This document shows, piece by piece, positions 15,971 through 24,149 of a DNA stretch of 49,072 bases. Source of the stretch: Rubrivivax gelatinosus (GTDB taxonomy: Bacteria > Pseudomonadota > Gammaproteobacteria > Burkholderiales > Burkholderiaceae_C); NCBI RefSeq assembly GCF_016583785.1, contig NZ_NRRU01000034.1, positions 1 to 49,072 on the forward strand, given 5' to 3'. Below the pieces are notes generated by a model. The model saw nothing but the letters and a program-made list of their open reading frames with translations, ran no database searches and had not been told where the DNA came from. Position numbers and translations under genes: made by a program. Within the stretch, counting starts at the first letter, position 1, and each line of letters opens with the position of its first letter.

Positions 15971-16350
15971 CCATGAGCAAGCTGACCGATTACCCGTTCG
16001 AAGTGCGCCCTCTCGCCGAAGACGATGGTGGCGGCTATCTGGTTTCGTTCCCCGACTTCGCCGAGTGCATCTCCGACGGCGAAACGGTCGAGCAGGCGCT
16101 GGAGAACGGCCGCGATGCCCTGAAAGCGACGATCGCGACGCTCAAGGCGAAGAAGCTGCCGATACCGGCCCCCAACAGCGGCGGCGTCGCGTCCGGCAGG
16201 TTCGTCGCGCGGGTGCCCAAGACCGTGCACGCCCAGCTTGCCGCGCGGGCGCGCGCCGAAGGGGTTTCGCTAAACACGCTGGTGCTCACCTTCATCGCCC
16301 AGGGCCTGGGCACCAGCGGCACGACGGCACGCGCCAAATGCGCGGGATGA
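15967..16350 (+). CDS. hicB: HicB-family antitoxin
   Basis: A 127-aa antitoxin. The N-terminal HicB fold has VRPLAEDDGGGYLVSFPDF and ETVEQALENGRDALKATI, the partial RNase-H-like domain that covers HicA. The C-terminal part, from about residue 80, contains RVPKTVHAQLAARARAEGVS and LNTLVLTFIAQGL, a ribbon-helix-helix DNA-binding segment, so HicB probably represses its own operon. The start could be ATG 15967 (overlapping the hicA stop) or ATG 15973; the scar at 9746 begins at the position equivalent to 15973. Confidence 0.9.
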   Translation: MTMSKLTDYPFEVRPLAEDDGGGYLVSFPDFAECISDGETVEQALENGRDALKATIATLKAKKLPIPAPNSGGVASGRFVARVPKTVHAQLAARARAEGVSLNTLVLTFIAQGLGTSGTTARAKCAG

Positions 16351-16428
16351 CCGAACCGTGGCCGTTACCCCGCCACGCCGGGCGCCGAAGCCGGCGCCTT
16401 CCTTCCCGGTAGCCCATCTGGAGCCCGC

Positions 16429-16749
16429 ATGATCCTCACCACCACCCCCAGCGTCGAAGGCCGCAAGGTCAGCCGCTACTGCGGCATCGTCACCGGCGAG
16501 GCCATCCTCGGCGCCAACCTCTTCAAGGACTTGTTCGCCGGCATCCGCGACATCGTCGGCGGGCGTTCGGCCACCTACGAACGCGAACTGCAGCGCGCTC
16601 GCGACATCGCACTGGCCGAACTGGAAGAGCGCGCGCGTGCCGTCGGCGCCAACGCCGTCATCGGCGTCGACCTCGACTACGAGGTGCTGGGCCAGGGCAA
16701 CGGCATGCTGATGGTGTCGGCCAGCGGCACCGCCGTCGTGCTCGAGTAG
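16429..16749 (+). CDS. YbjQ/UPF0145 family protein
   Basis: A 106-aa member of the YbjQ (DUF74) family, small pentameric proteins sometimes labelled heavy-metal-binding. The pattern is complete: [20 protein letters not shown] at the start, [20 protein letters not shown] in the middle, and [15 protein letters not shown], then a terminal strand [10 protein letters not shown] fragment of the same gene is found 3.3 kb upstream. The start ATG at 16429 follows GGAG. Its physiological role is unknown. Confidence 0.92.
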   Translation: MILTTTPSVEGRKVSRYCGIVTGEAILGANLFKDLFAGIRDIVGGRSATYERELQRARDIALAELEERARAVGANAVIGVDLDYEVLGQGNGMLMVSASGTAVVLE

Positions 16750-16820
16750 CCGCGCGGGCCCGCCGCCGCCGCCGATGCGGCCGGCGACAATGCCCGGGCA
16801 GACGCCGCTGGAGGCCCACG

Positions 16821-17204
16821 ATGCCGCGCTACGACCCCGCCCTTGAACCCGACGCCGGCCAGTGGCTCGCCCTGCCCGAGCAGACCCGCATCGACCTGGC
16901 CGCCCAGTACCACCGCGCAGCGCGCATCCAGCTGCCGAACGTCGCGGCGCACGCCGCCTTCCACGCGATCGTCGAGAACCAGATCGCGCTCGGCCTGGCC
17001 CCGGTCGTGCGGGCGATGGCGCGGCTGCGCGCCGGTGGCCTGAGCCGCCACGACGCGATCCACGCCGTCTGCACCGCGCTCGCCGAACACTTCTTCGAGT
17101 TGATGCAGTCCCCCGGCGGCACGCTCGCAGCCGACTCGCAGGCGCGTTACGAAGCCGCGGTCGAGCGGCTGGACGCCGCCGAGTGGCAGCGCCGCTACGG
17201 CTAG
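16821..17204 (+). CDS. DUF1841-like conserved hypothetical protein
   Basis: A 127-aa, mostly helical protein. The block NVAAHAAFHAIVENQIALG followed by GGLSRHDAIHAVCTALAEHF resembles DUF1841 proteins, in which two His-rich helices (H-x-x-x-E, H-x-x-x-H) are conserved and might bind a metal. Relatives have unknown function. The ATG is preceded by CTGGAGG. The closeness to ybjQ (71 bp) suggests possible co-transcription. Confidence 0.7.
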   Translation: MPRYDPALEPDAGQWLALPEQTRIDLAAQYHRAARIQLPNVAAHAAFHAIVENQIALGLAPVVRAMARLRAGGLSRHDAIHAVCTALAEHFFELMQSPGGTLAADSQARYEAAVERLDAAEWQRRYG

Positions 17205-17297
17205 GCCGCGCGCCCGTACACCCGCTTGCGGGCGAGCGCGCGCTTCAGGCCGCGCCACACGGCTAGCATCCGGCCACCATCGTTGCAGGAGCCCCGC

Positions 17298-17912
17298 ATG
17301 GTCAGTCTCGAGTTCCTCGTCACCTCGCTGGTCGTCGTGCTGATCCCCGGCACCGGCGTCGTCTACACCGTGTCGACCGGGCTGGTGCAGGGCCGCAAGG
17401 CCAGCGTCTGGGCCAGCCTGGGCTGCACCGCCGGCATCGTGCCGCACCTGGCGGCCACCATCCTCGGCCTGGCGGCGGTGATGCACACCAGCGCGCTGGC
17501 GTTCCAGCTGCTGAAGTACGCGGGCGTGGCCTACCTGTTCTACCTCGCCTGGGCCACCTGGCGCGACCCGTCGGCGTTCGCGGTCGACGGCACGGTCGCA
17601 CGCGCCGGCGCGCCGGCCATCGTCTTCAAGGCCTTGCTGCTGAACATCCTGAACCCGAAGCTGACGATCTTCTTCCTCGCCTTCCTGCCGCAGTTCGTCG
17701 AGCCGGGGGCGGCGCAGCCGCTGCTGCAACTGCTGAGCCTGAGCACGATCTTCATGGCGATGACCTTCGTCGTCTTCGTCGCCTACGGCTTCGTCGCCCA
17801 CGCGTTCCGCCGCCACGTCATCGAGTCGGCCGCGGTGCAGCGCCGGCTGCGTTACGGCTTCGCCGCGGTCTTCGCCGGGCTCGGCGCGCGGCTCGCGGCC
17901 AGCGAGCGCTAA
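17298..17912 (+). CDS. LysE-family translocator (RhtB type)
   Basis: A 204-aa inner-membrane exporter of the LysE/RhtB superfamily, which secretes amino acids or related solutes. The family signature is at the N-terminus: LIPGTGVVYTVSTGLVQGRK (the P-G-P-D/x-x-x-Y/V-x-x-x-x-G region), with six hydrophobic segments and the conserved LNPKLTIFFLAFLPQFV (N-P-K-x-x-x-F) in the middle. The start is ATG 17298, with AGGAG 7 bp upstream. The substrate is not defined by sequence. Confidence 0.92.
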   Translation: MVSLEFLVTSLVVVLIPGTGVVYTVSTGLVQGRKASVWASLGCTAGIVPHLAATILGLAAVMHTSALAFQLLKYAGVAYLFYLAWATWRDPSAFAVDGTVARAGAPAIVFKALLLNILNPKLTIFFLAFLPQFVEPGAAQPLLQLLSLSTIFMAMTFVVFVAYGFVAHAFRRHVIESAAVQRRLRYGFAAVFAGLGARLAASER

Positions 17913-17959
17913 GCCCCGCGCCCGCAAGCCGGCTCTTGCATCCCGCCACGCGCCGCTGC

Positions 17960-18949
17960 ATGAAGATCGAGGCCCTCACCACGCTTCCGCACCCGGCCTG
18001 GCTGCGCCTGCGCCTGGCCTTGTGGCCCGACGCCGCCGAGCCCGAACACGTGCACGAGATGCAGTCGCAGCTTGCCGATCCCGAGCGCTATGCACAGTTC
18101 CTGGCCCGCGACGACGAGGGCGCCGCGCTCGGCCTGGCCGAGGCCTCGGTCCGCCACGACTACGTCAACGGCACCGACTCCAGCCCGGTCGGTTTCCTCG
18201 AAGGGCTGTACGTCGTGCCCGAGGCGCGCCGGCAGGGCGTCTCGCGTGCGCTGGTCGACGCCGTCGCCGCCTGGGCACGCAGCCGCGGCTGCGCCGAGCT
18301 GGCGTCCGACACCGCGCTCGACAACCTTGCCAGCCAGGCGCTGCACGAGCACCTGGGCTTCGAGGAGACCGAGCGTGTGGTCTTCTACCGGCGTTCGCTG
18401 GCGGGGCTGCCGGCGACGGCCGTCGTCGCCGCTGCGCAGGCGGCCAACCCGCTGCACGAGGTCCAGGCCGTGTGTTTCGACTGGGGCGGCACGCTGATGT
18501 CGGAGCAGGGCCCCGCGGACACGCCGATGGGGCTGTGGCCGCAGGTCCAGGCGCTGCCCGGCGCCGCCGAGGCGCTGGCGCTGCTGGCCGGGCGGCTGCC
18601 GCTGGCCATCGCCACCAACGCCTCGGCCTCGCGCCGGCCGATGATCGAACTGGCGCTGCGCCGCGTCGGCCTCGGGCGCCACGTCCAGCACGTCTTCTGC
18701 TTCACCGAACTCGGCCACCGCAAGGACGAGCCCGAGTTCTGGGACGCCGTCGAACGCCGCCTGGGCGTGCCGCGGGCGCACATCGCGATGGTCGGCGACT
18801 CGCTCGAACACGATGTGCGGGCGCCGCGGCGCTTCGGGGTGCAGGCGGTGTGGCTGAACCCGGCCGGTGCCGTGGCGACCGACGGGGACGAGGTGCCGGT
18901 CGTCGCCGACCTGCCGGCCTTCGCGCGCTGGGTGATCCAGGCGTCGTGA
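17960..18949 (+). CDS. AAC(6')-type aminoglycoside acetyltransferase-like domain fused to a HAD-like domain
   Basis: A 329-aa two-domain protein. Residues 1-150 read as a GNAT enzyme closely resembling AAC(6')-I: WLRLRLALWPD, then LAEASVRHDYVNGTDSSPV with FLEGLYVVPEARRQGVSRAL (acetyl-CoA motif A), and LASDTALDN followed by GFEETERVVFYRR. Residues 165-325 are HAD-like: motif I is Asp174 in FDWGGTL, motif II IATNAS, motif III Lys255 in RKDEPEFW, motif IV VGDSLEHD with Asp280. In motif I the usual second Asp is Gly, which may reduce or change phosphatase activity. Start ATG 17960 is preferred over TTG 17936. Whether it acetylates aminoglycosides must be tested; the HAD partner is unusual. Confidence 0.86.
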   Translation: MKIEALTTLPHPAWLRLRLALWPDAAEPEHVHEMQSQLADPERYAQFLARDDEGAALGLAEASVRHDYVNGTDSSPVGFLEGLYVVPEARRQGVSRALVDAVAAWARSRGCAELASDTALDNLASQALHEHLGFEETERVVFYRRSLAGLPATAVVAAAQAANPLHEVQAVCFDWGGTLMSEQGPADTPMGLWPQVQALPGAAEALALLAGRLPLAIATNASASRRPMIELALRRVGLGRHVQHVFCFTELGHRKDEPEFWDAVERRLGVPRAHIAMVGDSLEHDVRAPRRFGVQAVWLNPAGAVATDGDEVPVVADLPAFARWVIQAS

Positions 18950-18966
18950 ACGGGGGAGGGGCGCGG

Positions 18967-19440
18967 ATGACGCTGCACACGACACCCGCGCTGGAGGTCC
19001 GCCCCGCGCGGCCCGAGCACCGTGCGCTCGTCGAAGCGATGATGGTCCCGTACCTGCGCGGCTTCGGCGCCGAGGGGCCGTACCCGGGGCTGGAGCGCTA
19101 CGGGTCGGATGCGCGCTGCGCGGCCTTCCTGCTCTGGCTGGACGGCGCCGCGGCCGGCTTCGCGCTGCTGGAGCAGGTGGACGCCGGCACCACCGAGCTG
19201 GTGGAGTTCTACGTCGCTGCCGAGCACCGCCGCCAGGGCTGCGGGCGCCTCGCTGCCGAAATGCTGTTCGCCCTGAGGCCGGGCCGCTGGCGCGTCGGCG
19301 TGCGCCAGGACAACGGCCCGGCGCTCGTCTTCTGGCGCGAGCTGCTGGCCGGCAAGCCGGGGCTCGCCGTGCACGAACATGCGCGGCCGCCGGCGTGGAT
19401 CTACGAGTTCGACGCCTCCTCTGCTGCGGCGTCCCCCTAG
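18967..19440 (+). CDS. GNAT-family N-acetyltransferase
   Basis: A 157-aa acetyltransferase. It has the family order: N-terminal EVRPARPEHRALVEAMMVPYL, beta-4 TELVEFYVAAEHRRQGCGRL (motif A R-R-x-G-x-G/C-x-L), and a C-terminal RVGVRQDNGPALVFWRELL (motif B). The segment GFALLEQVD and the YLRGFG start resemble acetyltransferases acting on amino groups of small molecules, but the substrate is unknown. It starts 17 bp after the preceding fusion gene (GGGAGGG ribosome binding site) and is likely in one operon with it. Confidence 0.88.
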   Translation: MTLHTTPALEVRPARPEHRALVEAMMVPYLRGFGAEGPYPGLERYGSDARCAAFLLWLDGAAAGFALLEQVDAGTTELVEFYVAAEHRRQGCGRLAAEMLFALRPGRWRVGVRQDNGPALVFWRELLAGKPGLAVHEHARPPAWIYEFDASSAAASP

Positions 19441-19449
19441 GAGCATTCG

Positions 19450-20172
19450 ATGCGTATCGCGATCGTCACGGGCGGTTCGAAGGGGCTGGGTGCCGCTTTA
19501 TGCCTGCTGCTGCGGCGCGCGGGCTTCCAGGTGTTCGAGTTCTCTCGGACCGCGCCGCACGTGTTCTCGCACCATCTGGATCTGGCCGATCCTGCGACGG
19601 CCGTCACGGCTGTGTCTCGGGTGCTAGCGGGGATCGACCCGGCGCGATGCGCCGAGGTGCTGGTCTTCAACAACGCCGGCCGGCTCGACCCGATTGGCCC
19701 GGTCTGGGCCAAGCCGGTGGACGAGGTCCTCGCCCATCTGAACGTCAACCTGTCGTCGGCCATCCTCGTGCTGAGCGAGGTGATGCGCCACTTCCGCGAT
19801 TCGCCCGGGCGCAAGCTGCTGGTCAACGTCTCGTCGGGCGCGGCGCTCAAGGCTTATGCCGGCTGGTCGCTGTACGGCACGGCCAAAGCCGGCATGGAAG
19901 CGTTCATCCGGGGGCTGGCGGTAGAAGAGCGTCACCAGCCGCGGCCGTTCGTCGCGGTGTCGGTGGACCCGGGTGTCATCGACACCGGGATGCAGGCGCT
20001 GATCCGCGACACCTCCGCGCAAGATTTTCCCGAGGTCCTGCGCTTCGTCCGGCGTTACGAGGCGGGTGGCCTGGTGCCGGCGGATACCGTGGCCGCCGCG
20101 ATCCTTGAACTCGTCGCGCGCGACGACCTCGAGTCGGGGGCACGATACGACGCGCCGCTGGCGGCGGCCTGA
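19450..20172 (+). CDS. SDR-family NAD(P)-dependent oxidoreductase (benzil reductase-like)
   Basis: A 240-aa short-chain dehydrogenase. The Rossmann signature TGGSKGLGAAL (residues 8-18), NNAG (about residue 75) and the active-site pair Tyr-x-x-x-Lys in SLYGTAKAGME are present, with the catalytic Ser in NVSSGAA. The C-terminal part SVDPGVIDTGMQ is the common P-G-x-x-x-T motif. Sequence style resembles sepiapterin/benzil reductases that use NADPH. It begins 9 bp after the preceding acetyltransferase gene, consistent with an operon. Confidence 0.9.
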   Translation: MRIAIVTGGSKGLGAALCLLLRRAGFQVFEFSRTAPHVFSHHLDLADPATAVTAVSRVLAGIDPARCAEVLVFNNAGRLDPIGPVWAKPVDEVLAHLNVNLSSAILVLSEVMRHFRDSPGRKLLVNVSSGAALKAYAGWSLYGTAKAGMEAFIRGLAVEERHQPRPFVAVSVDPGVIDTGMQALIRDTSAQDFPEVLRFVRRYEAGGLVPADTVAAAILELVARDDLESGARYDAPLAAA

Positions 20173-20189
20173 GCATTGCCAAGAGCACC

Positions 20190-20558
20190 ATGGAACTCCT
20201 CGCCCCCGACCACTTCATCCGTCTCGCCAACCCCGGCGTCGAATCCTGGCAGTTGCTGTCCCCGTACAACTCCGCGTCGACGCGGCTGACGATCACGCGT
20301 GTCGTGCTGGCGCTCGGCGCCGAGCAGCCGCGCCATGTGCACGCGGCGTCGGAGCAGGTCTGGGTGGCCGTCGCCGGCCAGGGCACGCTGCTGCTGGCCG
20401 ATGGCGCCCTGGCGGCGTTCGCGGCCGGCCAGGTCGCACGTTTTGCCGATGGCGAGGTGCACGGCCTGCGCAACACCGGCGCCGAACCCTTCATCTACCT
20501 GTCGGTCACCTCTCCACCGCTCGACTTTTCCTCGGCTTATGGAGAGCAGCTGAGATGA
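20190..20558 (+). CDS. Cupin-domain protein
   Basis: A 122-aa small beta-barrel cupin. Motif 1 is spread over QPRHVHAASEQVWVAVAG (the G-x-x-x-x-x-H-x-H-x-x-x-x-E pattern with His-x-His and Glu), and motif 2 is FADGEVHGLRNTG (G-x-x-x-x-H-x-x-x-N). Metal-binding His residues are therefore in place. The function could be isomerase, dioxygenase or sugar/hormone binding. It starts 17 bp after the SDR gene and its stop overlaps the start region of the next acetyltransferase gene (20555), so it is probably in one transcript. Confidence 0.85.
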   Translation: MELLAPDHFIRLANPGVESWQLLSPYNSASTRLTITRVVLALGAEQPRHVHAASEQVWVAVAGQGTLLLADGALAAFAAGQVARFADGEVHGLRNTGAEPFIYLSVTSPPLDFSSAYGEQLR

Positions 20559-20691
20559 CGGCCTGGCCCGAACCGCTGGCTGCCGGCGCCATCACGCTGC
20601 GCCCCGCCGTGCTCGCTGACGCCCGGCGGTCTTCGACGCCCACCAGGACGCCGTCCTGCACCTGTGCGCCGCCGCCTACACGCCGGCGCAG
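20555..20691 (+). other. Frameshifted 5' part of the tandem GNAT gene
   Basis: An ATG at 20555 overlapping the cupin stop (ATGA) opens MTAWPEPLAAGAITLRPAVL, a typical GNAT beginning. After about 24 codons, the homologous frame continues one base off as VFDAHQDAVLHLCAAAYTPA. A run of three C at 20627-20629 (GACGCCCGG) would need one more C to restore the frame. So either the gene is inactivated by a 1-bp deletion or the assembly lost a base. Confidence 0.6.
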
Positions 20692-21519
20692 ATGGCGGCC
20701 TGGTTCGAGGGCCGCACGCCTGCCATCCACCACCCGGCGATCGAGACCGGCCAGATGACGCTGGCCGAGCGCGACGGCCGCGTGCTCGGCTTCTGCGCCG
20801 CCGTGCCCGGCGAGGTGACGCTGCTCTTCGTGCGGCCCGAGGCTGCCGGCAGCGGCCTGGGTAGCCGCTTGCTGCAGGTGGCCCTGGCGCAGGCGCGTCG
20901 CGGGCACGACGGGCCGTTGACGGTGGTCGCGACGCGCAACTCGCAGCGTTTCTACGAGCGCCACGGTTTCGTCGCCGTCGAGCACAGCTTCTTCGTGCGC
21001 GGCGCTGCCGAGACGCGCGTCGAGGTCGTCGTGATGCGCGGCACGCCGCCGGCTGCGCAGGTTGTGCCACTGGCCGAACGGCCCGACCTGATCCCGCTGA
21101 TCCGCGGCTGGTTCGAGGCCGAGTGGCCCGCGCACTACGGCCCCGGTGGTCCCGGCCATGCGCTGCACGACCTGCAGGCCTACGCGCAGCACGACGCGCT
21201 GCCCTTCGGCCTGGTGGCGCGGCTCGACGGCCATCCCTGCGGCTTCATGGCGCTCAAGCGCGAAGGGCTGGCCTCGTTGCCGCAGCTCGGCCCCTGGGTC
21301 GGCGCCGCGGTGGTGCTGCCGGGCCTGCGCCGCTTGGGCATCGGCCGTGCCTTGCTGCTCGAACTGGAGCGCCGCGCGGCGGCGCTGGGCGAGACCCGGC
21401 TGTACTGCGCCACCGCCACCGCCGCCTCGCTGCTGGAGCGCTGCGGCTGGCGCCGGCTGGAGCGTGTCGCCCACGGTGGCGAGACGCTGGACCTGTACGA
21501 CAAGCGGCTCGCCGGCTGA
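20692..21519 (+). CDS. Tandem GNAT acetyltransferase (start uncertain)
   Basis: The open frame gives 275 aa with two GNAT domains. First domain: FCAAVPGEVTLLFVRPEAAGSGLGSRLL holds acetyl-CoA motif A near residues 30-60 (shown in parts: LFVRPEAAGSGLGSRLL), then FYERHGFVAVEHSFF. Second domain: motif A GAAVVLPGLRRLGIGRALL-like, here VLPGLRRLGIGRALLLELE, followed by LYCATATAASLLERCGW. The first ATG of the intact frame at 20692 leaves the first domain without its N-terminal strands; a frameshift upstream (20555-20691) explains this. Substrates unknown. Confidence 0.75.
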   Translation: MAAWFEGRTPAIHHPAIETGQMTLAERDGRVLGFCAAVPGEVTLLFVRPEAAGSGLGSRLLQVALAQARRGHDGPLTVVATRNSQRFYERHGFVAVEHSFFVRGAAETRVEVVVMRGTPPAAQVVPLAERPDLIPLIRGWFEAEWPAHYGPGGPGHALHDLQAYAQHDALPFGLVARLDGHPCGFMALKREGLASLPQLGPWVGAAVVLPGLRRLGIGRALLLELERRAAALGETRLYCATATAASLLERCGWRRLERVAHGGETLDLYDKRLAG

Positions 21520-21597
21520 GCGCCGATGCCGTCACGGGCGGCTTTCGTGATGCGGGCCGGCCGGCTAGGCTTGCGGCCATAGCGCCAGGAGTCGCCG

Positions 21598-22167
21598 ATG
21601 ACCCGCCAGCTTCCGCCCCCGACGATCCCCGGCCAGCACCAGCCGGTCCACGGATCCGGCTCGGCCCGTCGTGCCGGCGGCCTGGCGAGACGGATCGCGG
21701 CGCTCCTGTTCTGCGGCTGCGTGTTGCCGGCTGTGGCAGCGGACGCTTCGACGGTCTACCGCTGGGTCGACGACACGGGCACCGTGCACTACTCCGAAGT
21801 GGTGCCCGAGCGCTACCGCGACACGGCCAGGCCGCTGCAGCCGCCGGCCCCGCCGACCGCGGAGCAGCAGCGCCAGGCGCAGCAGCGGTTGCAGCAGCAG
21901 AAGGCGAAGGCGGCGGCGGTGGACACGGGGGGCGAACCCACGGCCGCGCCGGTGCCGCCTGCGGCGTCGCGGCCCGTTGGCAAGCGGCCCAGCCAGCTGC
22001 CCGACGAGCAGACCGACTGCGACACCTGGCAGCGCCTGTACGACGAGAGCGAAGCCTGTTTCGGCCCGTACCGCACCGTCGGCGGCGGCGTCAAGGCCGA
22101 AGCCTTCGCGGTCTGCAACGTCGTGCACGAACCGCCGGTCGAGCGCTGCCGGCGCTACATCCGCTAG
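21598..22167 (+). CDS. DUF4124-domain periplasmic protein
   Basis: A 189-aa exported protein. A long N-terminal extension precedes a signal segment (RIAALLFCGCVLPAVAADA, residues 32-50), directly followed by the DUF4124 motif TVYRWVDDTGTVHYSEVVPE. A Gln-rich region (QQRQAQQRLQQQKAK) probably forms a coiled coil, and the Cys-rich C-terminus (DCDTWQRL, EACFGPYRT, AVCNVV, ERCRRY) contains four Cys that could pair into two disulphides. Function of the family is unknown. The ATG has AGGAG upstream. Confidence 0.85.
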   Translation: MTRQLPPPTIPGQHQPVHGSGSARRAGGLARRIAALLFCGCVLPAVAADASTVYRWVDDTGTVHYSEVVPERYRDTARPLQPPAPPTAEQQRQAQQRLQQQKAKAAAVDTGGEPTAAPVPPAASRPVGKRPSQLPDEQTDCDTWQRLYDESEACFGPYRTVGGGVKAEAFAVCNVVHEPPVERCRRYIR

Positions 22168-22259
22168 CGTCGGCGCGTGGCAAGCTGCGCAGACCGGACA
22201 CGCGGGCCGCGCCGCGCCCCGCGTGTCCGGTCCCACCCCTTGCCAGCAGGAGCCTGACG

Positions 22260-22658
22260 GTGTTCTCCCATGTCTTCGTCGGCTGTGCCGACTTCGAGCG
22301 TGCACTCGCCTTCTACGGCCCGGTGATGGCCGCGCTGGGCCTGGAACGCCGCTTCGTCGAACACGAGCGTCCCTGGGCCGGCTGGCAGGCGCCCGGTGTC
22401 GCGCGGCCGCTGTTCCTCGTCGGCCACCCTCACGACGGTGCGCCGCACGCGCCCGGCAACGGCCAGATGCTCGCCTGGCTCGCCGCCGATCGGGCGACGG
22501 TCGATCGTGTGCATGCCGTCGCGCTGGCGCACGGCGGGCGCTGCGAAGGGCCGCCGGGGCCGCGGCCCGAGTACCACGAGCACTATTACGGCGCCTACTT
22601 CCGCGACCCCGACGGCAACAAGCTCGCCGTCGCCTGCCACGCGCCGCCGGCGCGCTGA
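22260..22658 (+). CDS. VOC-family protein (glyoxalase/bleomycin-resistance fold)
   Basis: A 132-aa vicinal-oxygen-chelate protein. The N-terminal VFSHVFVGCADFERALAFY and C-terminal YYGAYFRDPDGNKLAVACH give the paired beta-alpha-beta-beta-beta modules, with a typical His near the start and a H/E-type position near the end. It is probably a small lyase or binding protein for a hydrophobic substrate. The start is GTG 22260, with CAGGAG 8 bp upstream; no nearer ATG exists. Confidence 0.88.
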   Translation: MFSHVFVGCADFERALAFYGPVMAALGLERRFVEHERPWAGWQAPGVARPLFLVGHPHDGAPHAPGNGQMLAWLAADRATVDRVHAVALAHGGRCEGPPGPRPEYHEHYYGAYFRDPDGNKLAVACHAPPAR

Positions 22659-22660
22659 CG

Positions 22661-23443
22661 CTAGGCGCCGCGCTTCCTCGTCTTGAAGCGCTCCACCGCC
22701 GCCCAGTGGTCCTCGTGCACCCAGGCGTGCACGAAATGGCGCTGCTCGATCTCGCGCCGTTCGCGGTAGGGCTCGCCGCGGCGCAGCGCACGCGTCTGCT
22801 CGACGGCGCCGGTCAGCGCCGCGCGGGTCTGGGCCAGGATGGGCGCGATGAACGCCTCGACCGCCGCCGGCATCGCCGCCGCGTCGGGCACGACGAGGTC
22901 GGCCAGGCCCCAGGCGAGCGCCGTCTGCGCCGGCACCAGCTCGCAGCGCGACATCATGCGCAGCGCACGCGCCGGGCCGACCAGCGCCGCCAGGTCGGGG
23001 CCGCCGCCCCAGGCGGAGGTGATGGCCAGCTTGCCGTGGATGAAGCCGATGTGCGTGCCTTCGCGCATCAGGCGGAAGTCGCAGGCCACCGCGAGCTCGC
23101 TGCCGCCGCCGATGGCGTCGCCGTTGAGCACCGCCACCACCGGCACCGGACAGTCGCGCACCGTGTCGAGCACGGTGCGGCCGCGGTCGGACATCAGGCG
23201 CGCGTCGTCGTCGCTGCGCACCGACTCGAGCTCCAGCACGTCGCCGCCGGCGGCGAAGTAGCGTTCGCCGGCGCCGCTGACCAGCACGCAGCGCAGGCTG
23301 TCGTCGTGGGCGTGCTGCAGCAGCGCTTCGCGCAGCGCGGTCAGCACCGCCATCGACAAGGGGTTGTGGCGCTCCGGCCGGTCGACGGTCAGGCGCAGGA
23401 TCGCGCCCTCGCGTTCGACTCGCAGCGGGGAGGGTTGGTCCAT
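22661..23443 (-). CDS. Enoyl-CoA hydratase/isomerase family protein
   Basis: A 260-aa crotonase-fold protein. The oxyanion-hole regions AAGGDVLELE (A-G-x-D-x-x-E/L) and GDAIGGGSELAVACDFR (G-x-A-x-G-G-G-x-E-L) are intact, placing it among acyl-CoA hydratases or isomerases. Glu116-like catalytic positions (S-E-L in GGGSELAV) are partly conserved. It could act in aromatic or branched-chain acyl-CoA degradation. It converges with the VOC gene (2 bp apart at the stops), and a GGAGT site precedes its ATG. Confidence 0.9.
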   Translation of the reverse strand: MDQPSPLRVEREGAILRLTVDRPERHNPLSMAVLTALREALLQHAHDDSLRCVLVSGAGERYFAAGGDVLELESVRSDDDARLMSDRGRTVLDTVRDCPVPVVAVLNGDAIGGGSELAVACDFRLMREGTHIGFIHGKLAITSAWGGGPDLAALVGPARALRMMSRCELVPAQTALAWGLADLVVPDAAAMPAAVEAFIAPILAQTRAALTGAVEQTRALRRGEPYRERREIEQRHFVHAWVHEDHWAAVERFKTRKRGA

Positions 23444-23801
23444 CGGGGGACTCCTGTTGCGGCCGGCCGCGCCAGGTGGCGGCCGGGAAGCGGAATTCTC
23501 CCCCCAGGTGCGGCCGGCGCCGGCACCGGCCCGGTTCGCCTCAGGCTGCAGGTGCGATGCGCCCTGTCAGGCGTCGAGCGGGGGCGGACCGGCGGCGACG
23601 GTGGCGACCCGGTTGCTGCAGCCCATGCCGCTGCGGATTGACGCCAGAAGATGGGCGGGCAGCATCGCTGGTGCCAGCGCGCAATCGACTGGCGATATCC
23701 GTCGCAATAGAGCAGTTGCCGGTTCTGGTGAATATCTCCTCGGAGTTCGTCTGGATGTGATTTATTGATGCCTAGAATATTCGGCGGATTGCCGGCGGCA
23801 G
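23444..23801. other. 358-bp divergent intergenic region
   Basis: Between the divergent enoyl-CoA hydratase gene and the LuxR-type HTH gene. It must hold promoters for both directions, but no clear -35/-10 pair or operator could be read. GC content falls towards the right half (around 23690-23790), typical of a promoter zone. No gene is supported here. Confidence 0.45.
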
Positions 23802-24149
23802 ATGAAATCGCCGGGCAATGCCGGTGGCGGCCATGTCGGCAACGGCTGGTTTATGCGTCGTTCGCGGCGCCTTGAACAGCGTCCCGCCAATGCGGCAGAC
23901 ATGACAACCGAAGCCCCCGGCTGTACGGCGCGTGAGAGACAGGTCCTCGAAGCGATCGCCGAAGGTCTGGCGTGCCGCGACATCGCGACCCGGCTCGGGA
24001 TCAGCGAAGCCACGGTGCGAAAGCACCGCAGCAACATGCTGGCAAAGCTGGGTCTGCGCAACGCGGCGCAGCTCGTTGCGCATGCGCGCACTCGAGGCTG
24101 GCTGGCCGCCTTCCCGGTGCAGCATTTTCGCGAACCTGTCGGCGCGTGA
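23802..24149 (+). CDS. LuxR-type HTH protein (first of two split HTH units)
   Basis: A 115-aa protein whose residues 40-100 are a GerE/LuxR helix-turn-helix: TARERQVLEAIAEGLACRDI, then ATRLGISEATVRKHRSNMLAKL. No receiver or autoinducer domain is present. The start could be ATG 23802, 23853 or 23901; the first is taken. The stop (24147-24149) falls at the exact place where a second, very similar HTH begins in another frame. The pair may be one double-HTH regulator broken by a frameshift, or two coupled small regulators. It stands just upstream of the winged-helix/NTPase regulator and the peptide locus. Confidence 0.75.
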   Translation: MKSPGNAGGGHVGNGWFMRRSRRLEQRPANAADMTTEAPGCTARERQVLEAIAEGLACRDIATRLGISEATVRKHRSNMLAKLGLRNAAQLVAHARTRGWLAAFPVQHFREPVGA

